From Acidobacteriota bacterium (GTDB lineage Bacteria; Acidobacteriota; UBA6911; RPQK01; JADFOI01), in NCBI GenBank assembly GCA_027295745.1, contig JAPUKI010000305.1:1-11656 (forward strand): 11,656 nucleotides of DNA, read 5' to 3'. The position numbers and the translations under genes were made by a program. Below the pieces are notes generated by a model, which was given only the letters and a program-made list of their open reading frames with translations, was not told where the DNA came from and did no database searches. This document shows positions 6,116 to 11,656 of the stretch, piece after piece. The first letter of the stretch is position 1. Each line of letters starts with the position of its first letter.

Positions 6116-7828
6116 ATGACCGAGGTGTTAACTCATGATCTCTTGATCGTAGGAGGGGGGGCAGCGGGTCTGAGGGCGGCCATTGCAGCGGTGGAGGTAG
6201 ATGGCAGCTTAGACATCGCCATAGTGTCCAAGGTTTTCCCGATGCGCAGTCACACCGTCTCGGCGGAAGGAGGGGCGGCTGCGGTACTACGTGAAGATGA
6301 CAATCTGGACCTACACTGTTTTGACACGGTGCGCGGAAGCGACTTTTTGGCTGACCAGGACGTGGTCGAAATCTTTGTGAAAAATGCGCCTGAGGAGATC
6401 ATCCAACTGGAGCATTGGGGTTGTCCCTGGAGTCGTGACAGCAACGGGAAGATCAGCGCTCGGGCCTTTGGCGGAATGAGCGTGAAAAGGACCCTCTATG
6501 CTTCTGACAAGACCGGTTTCCATATGCTGCACGCCCTTTTTCAAACCTCGCTCAAACACGCCAGTATTCAACGTTACGATGAATGGTTTGTCACCTCCCT
6601 ATTGGTGGAAGAGGGGCGATGTGTAGGGGTTACGGCGCTGAATTTGACCACTGGAGAGCTCTATCCCATAGTGGCAAGAGCCGTTTTGCTGTGCACGGGA
6701 GGTGGCGGTCAGATCTTTCCCTTTACCACCAACGCTAGTATTAAAACCAGCGACGGTATGGCTCTAGCCTACCGGGCTGGCGCTGCACTCAAGGACATGG
6801 AGTTTGTCCAATACCATCCCACCGGATTGCCAGGGACCGGAATTCTGATCACCGAGGCCTCCCGGGGAGAGGGAGGACACCTGGTCAATAAAGAAGGAGA
6901 ACGATTTCTCGAACGCTACATCCCGGGCAAGATGGAGCTGGGACCACGAGACATCCTTTCACGGTCCATTATGACCGAGATGGAGGAGGGACGTGCCTTT
7001 GAAGGCTTATACGGTCAATACGTTCACTTGGATCTGAGCCATTTGGGGGAAAAGCTGATCGATGAGAAGCTCCCCTTTGTAAGAGAACTGGTGGTCAAAT
7101 TCGTAGGCATTGACCCGGTCCATGTGCCCATTCCGGTACGTCCCGTGGTGCACTACATGATGGGGGGGGTGAGTACTGACATCAACGGGAAGACCTCTCT
7201 TTCCGGTCTGTTGGCCGCTGGCGAGGTGGCCTGCGTTACCCTCAATGGCGCCAATCGCCTGGGCTCCAATTCCCTGACGGAATGTCTGGTGTTTGGTGCT
7301 CTAAGCGGAAAGGCCGCTGCCCACGATGTCCTGGAGCGAAAGCCCGTACCCCAGAACCCGATTCAGCAGCTGGCTGAAGAAGAGCGAAAGCGCATTTCCA
7401 AGAAGTTTCTGGAAAAAGAGGGCGGTAAGGAACGGGTGAGCTCGCTTCGTGAAGAGATGCATCTGACCATGGAAAAAAATTGCGGTGTTTTCCGTACAGG
7501 CCAGGGACTGCAGGAGGCATGCACTACCCTGAGGGAATTGCGGGAACGCTTTGATGACGTTGTGATTGAGGATCGAGGTCGTGTTTTTAATACCGACCTG
7601 ACAGCTGCCTTGGAGCTTGACTTCATGCTCGATGCTGCTGAGTGCATCACTCACTCGGCGCTGGCCCGCGAGGAGTCAAGAGGGGCTCACTCTCGGCTGG
7701 ATTTTCCCCAACGCTCCGATGAGAAATTCCTCCATCACCTCCTGTCTTACGCAACCCCCCAGGGACCTCGTCTCGAACAGCAAGCGGTTACAATCACGCG
7801 CTGGCCACCACAGGAGCGAAAGTACTAA
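6116..7828 (+). CDS. frdA: Fumarate reductase flavoprotein subunit
   Basis: 570 residues from the ATG at 6116. A TTG at 6080 would add 12 residues, but the ATG places the FAD-binding strand (HDLLIVGGGAAGLRAA) where FrdA has it. Neither start has a clear ribosome site. The subunit reduces fumarate to succinate at a covalently bound FAD on the cytoplasmic face of the membrane. Seen: His46 in MRSHTVSAEGG (flavin link); Glu51, the residue typical of FrdA where SdhA has Gln; HWGCPWSR; His234 (QYHPTG); Arg278 (GPRD), the expected proton-delivery Arg; His346 (HYMMGG); and Arg381 (GANRLGSNS). Residue spacing follows E. coli FrdA closely, apart from an ~11-residue deletion before Arg278 and a shorter C-terminus. 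frdBCD follow directly. SdhA is the alternative, but the sequence and the frdCD partners favour FrdA. Confidence 0.95.
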   Translation: MTEVLTHDLLIVGGGAAGLRAAIAAVEVDGSLDIAIVSKVFPMRSHTVSAEGGAAAVLREDDNLDLHCFDTVRGSDFLADQDVVEIFVKNAPEEIIQLEHWGCPWSRDSNGKISARAFGGMSVKRTLYASDKTGFHMLHALFQTSLKHASIQRYDEWFVTSLLVEEGRCVGVTALNLTTGELYPIVARAVLLCTGGGGQIFPFTTNASIKTSDGMALAYRAGAALKDMEFVQYHPTGLPGTGILITEASRGEGGHLVNKEGERFLERYIPGKMELGPRDILSRSIMTEMEEGRAFEGLYGQYVHLDLSHLGEKLIDEKLPFVRELVVKFVGIDPVHVPIPVRPVVHYMMGGVSTDINGKTSLSGLLAAGEVACVTLNGANRLGSNSLTECLVFGALSGKAAAHDVLERKPVPQNPIQQLAEEERKRISKKFLEKEGGKERVSSLREEMHLTMEKNCGVFRTGQGLQEACTTLRELRERFDDVVIEDRGRVFNTDLTAALELDFMLDAAECITHSALAREESRGAHSRLDFPQRSDEKFLHHLLSYATPQGPRLEQQAVTITRWPPQERKY

Positions 7829-7870
7829 TTTTTAATGGATTCGCTCTGAGTGCCTCGCTTCCTAAGGTGA

Positions 7871-7874
7871 AAGG
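7871..7874 (+). promoter_or_regulatory. Ribosome binding site fixing the frdB start
   Basis: AAGG lies six bases before the ATG at 7881, with a second purine stretch (TAAGGTG, 7863-7869) just ahead. This supports ATG 7881 over the TTG at 7875, which would add two residues (a start codon and Pro) in the same frame. Confidence 0.5.
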
Positions 7875-7880
7875 TTGCCC

Positions 7881-8621
7881 ATGAACAAGATTAATATTAC
7901 GGTCACACGCTACAACCCAGAAAAGAGTTCTGAGCCTTATCCGCAAAGCTATTCCATCCCTTTCCGTGAGGATATGGTGGTCCTGGATGCACTGAACTAT
8001 ATCAAGAACCAGGTGGATGGAACTCTCACTCACCGCTGGTCCTGTCGGATGGGTGTTTGTGGCAGCTGCGGCATGATGGTCAATGGCAGTCCCAAACTGA
8101 CCTGTTCAACCTTCCTGCGAGACTACTACCCAGGAGATGTTCATGTTGGACCGCTGGACAACTTCAAAGTGATTCGTGATCTGGTCACTGATATGAGCGA
8201 TTTCATGGAGAAGCTCCAGGAAATCAAGCCCTGGATCATCCGCAAAGAGGAAAAGCCCCTGGAGGAAGGTGAGTATCTGCAGTCACCGGCTGAGCTGAAT
8301 CAGTATCGGCAATTCAGTATGTGCATCAACTGTATGATCTGCTACGCGGCCTGCCCCGTCTATGGCCATGACTCGAGCTTTCTGGGACCGGCCGCCATCG
8401 CCCTGGCCCACCGCTACAACATGGATTCACGAGATGAGGGCCAGGACCAGCGTGCCGAGATCATCGGAAGCCACGAGGGTATCTGGGAATGTACCTTTGT
8501 GGGGGAGTGCACTCGAGTCTGCCCTACGCACGTTGATCCAGCAGCAGCCATTCAGCGTTCGAAGGTACAGCTCACGAAGGAGTACTTCCTCTCCCTGGTC
8601 TGGCCCTGGGGGAAGCCATGA
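7881..8621 (+). CDS. frdB: Fumarate reductase iron-sulfur subunit
   Basis: 246 residues. It carries electrons from the membrane quinol site to the FAD of FrdA through three clusters. All ligands are present at the same numbers as in E. coli FrdB. The [2Fe-2S] cluster uses Cys55, 60, 63 and 75 (SCRMGVCGSCG) in an N-terminal ferredoxin domain. The [4Fe-4S] cluster uses Cys148, 151, 154 and 214 and the [3Fe-4S] cluster Cys158, 204 and 210 (CINCMICYAACP and CTFVGECTRVCP) in the C-terminal helical domain. The gap of 52 bases after frdA is the largest in the operon and holds no terminator. Its stop overlaps the frdC start by four bases (ATGA), implying coupled translation. FrdB is clearly favoured over SdhB by the motif wording and the neighbours. 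Confidence 0.96.
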   Translation: MNKINITVTRYNPEKSSEPYPQSYSIPFREDMVVLDALNYIKNQVDGTLTHRWSCRMGVCGSCGMMVNGSPKLTCSTFLRDYYPGDVHVGPLDNFKVIRDLVTDMSDFMEKLQEIKPWIIRKEEKPLEEGEYLQSPAELNQYRQFSMCINCMICYAACPVYGHDSSFLGPAAIALAHRYNMDSRDEGQDQRAEIIGSHEGIWECTFVGECTRVCPTHVDPAAAIQRSKVQLTKEYFLSLVWPWGKP

Positions 8622-9028
8622 GTGAGAAAGAGAGGCAGAAAGAGAACCAGTTCTATCAGCCTCGCATGAGCCCGTGGTGGTGGCTGCACAACAGGAATTA
8701 TTTCCTGTTTATGATCCGGGAACTCTCAGCTGTCTTTGTGGCTCTCTTTGTCCTGACTTATCTGGTGGGAATTTACCGGTTGACTCAAGGTGAAGACGCT
8801 TATCAACTTTATCTCAGTGCCCTTCAGACCCCTTGGGCAAAAGGACTCTTTGTCGTGATCCTTCTGTTTTGCCTCTACCATTCCCTGACCTGGTTTCAGC
8901 TAACACCTATTGTGATGGTGGTACGCATCGGCCAAAAAGTGGTGCATCCAATGCTGGTGCTGGTAGCCAACTTCCTCGCCTGGATCGTGCTCTCGCTGAT
9001 TCTCTTCTATCTCTTGGTGGGAATGTAA
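8618..9028 (+). CDS. frdC: Fumarate reductase membrane anchor subunit C
   Basis: 136 residues, close to the ~130 of E. coli FrdC. With FrdD it anchors FrdAB to the inner membrane and forms the menaquinol site. Three membrane helices are visible (~32-53, ~73-95, ~112-135) after a polar N-tail. The start PRMSPWWW, the helix-1 pair Arg34-Glu35 and His88 in YHSLTWFQLTP line up with E. coli FrdC Arg28/Glu29 and His82 at a constant offset of six, so the quinone-site residues are kept. GGGGGA at 8608-8613 serves as ribosome site inside the end of frdB. It belongs to the haem-free FrdC family, not to SdhC or the single-chain FrdC of Wolinella. Confidence 0.93.
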   Translation: MSEKERQKENQFYQPRMSPWWWLHNRNYFLFMIRELSAVFVALFVLTYLVGIYRLTQGEDAYQLYLSALQTPWAKGLFVVILLFCLYHSLTWFQLTPIVMVVRIGQKVVHPMLVLVANFLAWIVLSLILFYLLVGM

Positions 9029-9029
9029 A

Positions 9030-9392
9030 ATGGCTGTAAGAGTCAAGACCACAGATCCCATCTGGTGGGCACTGTTTTCAGCAGGGGGAACGCTGGCCGC
9101 TTTTCTTTTACCGGTTCACGTTCTCATCACAGGGGTGGGAATCGCCTTTGGATGGGTTTCCCCACAGATCCTAGCTTACCAGCGACTCATCATCTTACTA
9201 GACAATCCTCTAGTTAAGATTTACCTCTTTCTCCTGATCTCGCTGCCGCTTTTTCACTGGGCCCATCGCTTTCGATTCGTGCTGATGGACCTGGGACTCA
9301 GGAATCTGAAAACTCCTACTATGGTCCTCTGTTACGGAGGGGCTGTGACGGGGACAGTCCTGGCAGGTCTCTTGCTCTTCGTTCTCATGTAG
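9030..9392 (+). CDS. frdD: Fumarate reductase membrane anchor subunit D
   Basis: 120 residues; E. coli FrdD has 119. It starts one base after the frdC stop, with GGTGGGA (9015-9021) as ribosome site inside frdC. Three membrane helices lie at ~12-38, ~61-85 and ~96-119. Trp13 in DPIWWALFSAGG and His79 in HWAHRF align with the quinone-site Trp and first His of E. coli FrdD. The His pair that follows that His in E. coli (HRMHHAMHDL, from memory) is Arg-Phe here (HRFRFVLMDL). It is the last gene of the operon; the 20 bases between its stop and the opposing pseudogene contain no clear terminator. Confidence 0.92.
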   Translation: MAVRVKTTDPIWWALFSAGGTLAAFLLPVHVLITGVGIAFGWVSPQILAYQRLIILLDNPLVKIYLFLLISLPLFHWAHRFRFVLMDLGLRNLKTPTMVLCYGGAVTGTVLAGLLLFVLM

Positions 9393-9412
9393 CCCCTTTC
9401 TCACACCGACCA

Positions 9413-9825
9413 TCAGCGGGGAAGAAAGACGTAGCGAAGAACAAACAGAATCGCAAAGATAGAAATCAGAGCTGGCACTTTTTTAAATCTCCCCTCGGCG
9501 GCCTTCAACAGAGGATAGGAGATAAATCCAAATGCGATGCCTGCGGTGATGCTGAAGGTCAGCGGCATGATCAGAGCAGGAGCAACCACAGGATAAAGGA
9601 CAAGACCTTCCCCACTGTCCATGCCGCCACCGATCATTTTCACAAGGGGTGTGAAGGAAATGGTAAGCAGGAACAATGTTCCCGTCTACATGTTAGCCAG
9701 GCCAGTCCGAGCACCAGCTGCACGAAGATGATGTAGGCTGACGTCATGAAGGTCGTCAGTCCTCCCCACATCCCTCGCTTTACAGTTGTCTTGTGCTCCG
9801 TCAGGTGGAAAAACCGTTCCCACAT
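9413..9825 (-). pseudogene. Remnant of an NCS2/AzgA-family purine permease
   Basis: Two pieces of one membrane transporter survive on the - strand. The 5' piece (ATG at 9825-9823, to about 9723) reads MWERFFHLTEHKTTV, then GGLTTFMTSAYIIFV, the standard N-terminus of AzgA-type guanine/hypoxanthine permeases. The 3' piece (about 9720 down to TGA at 9415-9413) reads AAGARTGLANM, a TAG stop (9688-9686), then TGTLFLLTISFTPLV and later IMPLTFSITAGIAFGFISYPLL, the family's C-terminal region. The pieces are in different frames and roughly 270-300 of the usual ~430 residues between them are gone. The gene therefore carries a large internal deletion, a frameshift and a nonsense codon. No transport activity is possible. 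The sequence of both ends is still well preserved, so the decay looks recent. It converges on frdD and diverges from the gene at 10010. Confidence 0.88.
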
Positions 9826-9909
9826 CAGGTTTCGACCTTGCCACAAGAAATCATTAAACGCAGCCCCCTGTGATAACTTTCAAAATATTGGGCCATCATC
9901 AGCAACTTG

Positions 9910-9928
9910 GGGAACTGCTCCTGTTCCC
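9910..9928. repeat. Inverted repeat GGGAAC-N7-GTTCCC
   Basis: A perfect 6-bp inverted repeat with a 7-base spacer lies between the two divergent genes, ~85 bases from each start. There is no T-run on either side, so it is not a terminator. An operator is possible, but the spacing fits no regulator family I can name with confidence. Confidence 0.3.
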
Positions 9929-10004
9929 GGCATCCAAGCGAGTTTAAAGTCTACCGCGGTTTAGAGGCAACGACCCAGGGGAAACAGACTAGGGGTAAAA
10001 GATC

Positions 10005-10009
10005 GGAGG
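10005..10009 (+). promoter_or_regulatory. Ribosome binding site touching the ATG at 10010
   Basis: GGAGG directly abuts the ATG with no spacer, which is too close for normal use. It would be well placed (9-base spacer) for the in-frame TTG at 10019, which removes only three residues. Confidence 0.4.
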
Positions 10010-11656
10010 ATGTCCATTTTGTTAGCAATCTATGCTGCAACCCTCTTTCTCAGTGCGGCCCTCATGTTTCTGGTGCAACCTATGTTTGGGAAGATGGTTT
10101 TGCCCCTACTGGGCGGATCACCCGCGGTATGGAACACGCAAGTGGTTTTTTGCCAGAGTCTCTTGTTGCTCGGTTACCTTTACACTCATGTCAGCTCGCG
10201 CTGGCTTGGTATCCGTCGACAGGCACTCCTCCAGTGCTTCCTTATTTTCCTGCCTCTTCTCGTTTTACCCATAGGGATCCAGCGGGAGGTGTTGCCTCCC
10301 GCTGGGGGCAATCCCATTCCCTGGCTACTGTCACTCCTGGCAGTGACTCTGGGACTTCCCTTCTTCGTCGTCGCTACCATCAGCCCGATGCTTCAAAGAT
10401 GGTTCTCCGCCACGAGCCATCCCAAAGCAGGAGATCCCTATTTTCTGTATGCCGCCAGTAACGCAGGAAGCTTGGTAGGTCTTCTCGGCTACCCGCTATT
10501 CCTTGAGCCCTATCTCCATCTGGAGGACCAGGGTTGGGCGTGGGAAGCTGGTTACGGACTCCTGGTACTACTGATGTTGGCTTGCACCGTGACAGTCTGG
10601 AGATCTCCTGGATCTCAGCCCCACGATCAGTCGCGATCAGCTGGCCGGGAAACTCCAGTACCGGATGTCAGGCCTCCAAGACCTGTGACCTTCAGTCGGC
10701 CTATTCGATGGATGCTGGGAGCATTTGTTCCCTCAAGCCTGATGCTGAGTGTCACCACCTACCTTTCCACCAACATTGCACCGGTCCCGCTGCTTTGGGT
10801 GATTCCGCTGGCTATCTACCTGATCTCTTTCATTCTGGTGTTTGCTCGAAAAACCATTCTGCCACACTCTGTCATGGTTCGCATTTTTCCTGCAGTAGTA
10901 CTCCCTTTGAGCATTGTCATTATCCTCCAGGCCACTCAGCCCATCTGGTTGATGGTTGCGATTCACCTGATCGCCCTTTTCGTCACCTCCATGGTTTGTC
11001 ATGGAGCGGTTGCAAACGATCGACCTGAGACAACTCGCCTGACTGAGTTTTATCTGTGGGTCTCCGTCGGCGGGGTTGTGGGAGGGATGTTCAACGCCTT
11101 TGTGGCACCAGCCTTATTTCCGACACTCATAGAGTATCCTCTGGTACTAGTCGGTGGTCTTCTCCTCCTGGCATGGCCGGAAAGGGGCAAGCAGTTTCCC
11201 TATAAATGGTCTGATGTTGCCTTTCCAGCCGGCCTGGGAGTCCTGGCAGGTGGTCTCATCCTGGGTATAGAAACCTTTCAACTTACAGCCAGCCCGCTGA
11301 GTCAGGCGGTGATGTGGGGAGTCCCCGCGACGATTTGCTATAGCTTTTCGGCCAGACCTTTACGCTTCGCGCTCGGTTTGGGCGCCCTGCTTGTGGCCAG
11401 TTCTCTATACACACACGGAGAAGGGAGCCTCTTGCACCGGGAGCGTACTTTCTTCGGTGTTCATAGTATCCTGCTTGATTCCCAGGGTACTTACCATCTC
11501 CTCTCCCACAGCGGTACCCTTCACGGCAAGCAAAGCCTGGAGCCGTCTCGTCGGTGTGAGCCGCTCACCTACTACCACACTACAGGTCCTCTCGGGCAAT
11601 TGTTTTCAGCCTTTCGTGATGAGGCAACAGGGTGGCGAGTGGGCGCTGTCGGACTT
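10010..11656 (+). CDS. Fused MFS/spermidine synthase-like membrane protein, 3' end outside window
   Basis: The frame is open from the ATG at 10010 to the last base, giving 549 codons with no stop. The start (IYAATLFLSAALMFLVQPMFGKMVLP, residues ~7-32, followed by LLGGSPAVWNT) is the signature N-terminus of fused MFS/spermidine-synthase proteins. About a dozen hydrophobic helices follow up to ~residue 470, with a hydrophilic Pro/Arg-rich loop at ~200-230. From ~477 the chain becomes soluble: RTFFGVHSI, then a THLSHSG-like strand with TLHGKQ, then CEPLTYYHTTGPLGQ, as at the start of the spermidine-synthase fold. The window ends at VGAVGL, just where the glycine-rich SAM-binding loop should begin, so catalytic residues cannot be judged. 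The family's substrate is not established; polyamine production is not implied. The true start may be TTG 10019. Confidence 0.9.
   Translation, partial: MSILLAIYAATLFLSAALMFLVQPMFGKMVLPLLGGSPAVWNTQVVFCQSLLLLGYLYTHVSSRWLGIRRQALLQCFLIFLPLLVLPIGIQREVLPPAGGNPIPWLLSLLAVTLGLPFFVVATISPMLQRWFSATSHPKAGDPYFLYAASNAGSLVGLLGYPLFLEPYLHLEDQGWAWEAGYGLLVLLMLACTVTVWRSPGSQPHDQSRSAGRETPVPDVRPPRPVTFSRPIRWMLGAFVPSSLMLSVTTYLSTNIAPVPLLWVIPLAIYLISFILVFARKTILPHSVMVRIFPAVVLPLSIVIILQATQPIWLMVAIHLIALFVTSMVCHGAVANDRPETTRLTEFYLWVSVGGVVGGMFNAFVAPALFPTLIEYPLVLVGGLLLLAWPERGKQFPYKWSDVAFPAGLGVLAGGLILGIETFQLTASPLSQAVMWGVPATICYSFSARPLRFALGLGALLVASSLYTHGEGSLLHRERTFFGVHSILLDSQGTYHLLSHSGTLHGKQSLEPSRRCEPLTYYHTTGPLGQLFSAFRDEATGWRVGAVGL

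Larger units (their letters stand above)
9826..10009. other. Divergent intergenic region
   Basis: These 184 bases separate the permease remnant (leftward) from the MFS/spermidine-synthase gene (rightward). No coding region, purine-riboswitch core or strong promoter is recognised. The only clear structure is the inverted repeat at 9910-9928. Confidence 0.5.

Noticed and set aside
7162..7169. Run of eight G bases in frdA (and seven at 6155-6161), considered as phase-variation tracts
   Set aside because: Both encode conserved glycines (MMGG and the GGG of the FAD loop) and the frame is intact; short G-runs follow naturally from GGG codons.
6116..7828. Assignment as succinate dehydrogenase subunit A (sdhA)
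   Set aside because: The MRSHTVSAEGG, KMELGPRD and LGANRLGSNS contexts and the FrdC/FrdD anchors downstream fit the fumarate reductase branch much better, although the enzyme may run in either direction.
9826..9910. Possible purine riboswitch ahead of the broken purine permease
   Set aside because: The conserved three-way-junction core of the purine riboswitch is not present on the - strand.
9907..10461. 184-codon frame overlapping the start of the MFS/spermidine-synthase gene
   Set aside because: The overlapping frame from 10010 carries the family signature and membrane helices; this one is Ser/Arg/His-rich shadow translation.
10534..11028. 164-codon frame within the MFS/spermidine-synthase gene
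   Set aside because: It is a frame shadow of a continuous 549-codon gene with clear family features.

Overview
The window (11,656 bases) is a compact stretch of bacterial chromosome. It holds seven intact or edge-cut genes on the + strand, one wrecked gene on the - strand, and one small repeat-built insertion. No rRNA, tRNA, CRISPR array, transposase, phage gene or toxin-antitoxin pair is visible. The organism cannot be named from sequence alone. The GldG/DUF4340 pair and its C-terminal sequence style, the weak Shine-Dalgarno usage and the palindrome-rich intergenic element remind me most of Planctomycetota, with Acidobacteriota or another uncultured phylum as alternatives. This is recollection, not a search result.

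Region 1 (1-3283): the tail of a putative ABC-2-type exporter operon. It has a GldG-like auxiliary protein cut off by the window start, followed 2 bases later by a membrane-anchored DUF4340 protein. The ATPase and permease expected for such a system would lie upstream.

Region 2 (3284-3634): a 351-base gap. It holds two mutually exclusive hairpins, then a 221-base MITE-like element with 24-base imperfect terminal inverted repeats, TA at both ends and several nested hairpins. The element stops 10 bases before the lon start codon, so it has probably replaced or become the lon leader.

Region 3 (3635-6040): a complete LonA-type ATP-dependent protease with Walker A/B and the Ser-Lys dyad. A 12-base stretch at its stop codon is the exact reverse complement of the element end in front of its start codon.

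Region 4 (6116-9392): a complete four-subunit fumarate reductase operon, frdABCD, of the Escherichia coli architecture. It has the flavin-linking His, all eleven iron-sulfur Cys, and the key menaquinone-site residues of FrdC and FrdD. The natural inference is anaerobic fumarate respiration, or reversible succinate oxidation, with a low-potential quinone.

Region 5 (9413-9825, - strand): the remains of an NCS2/AzgA-family purine permease. Only the first ~35 and last ~100 residues survive, in different frames, with an extra stop codon.

Region 6 (10010-11656): the N-terminal membrane part of a fused MFS/spermidine-synthase-like protein that runs off the window end.

No wholly new multi-gene system is evident. 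The most unusual features are the inserted element with its echo at the lon stop codon, the freshly collapsed permease, and the E. coli-type FrdABCD in what does not look like an enterobacterial chromosome.
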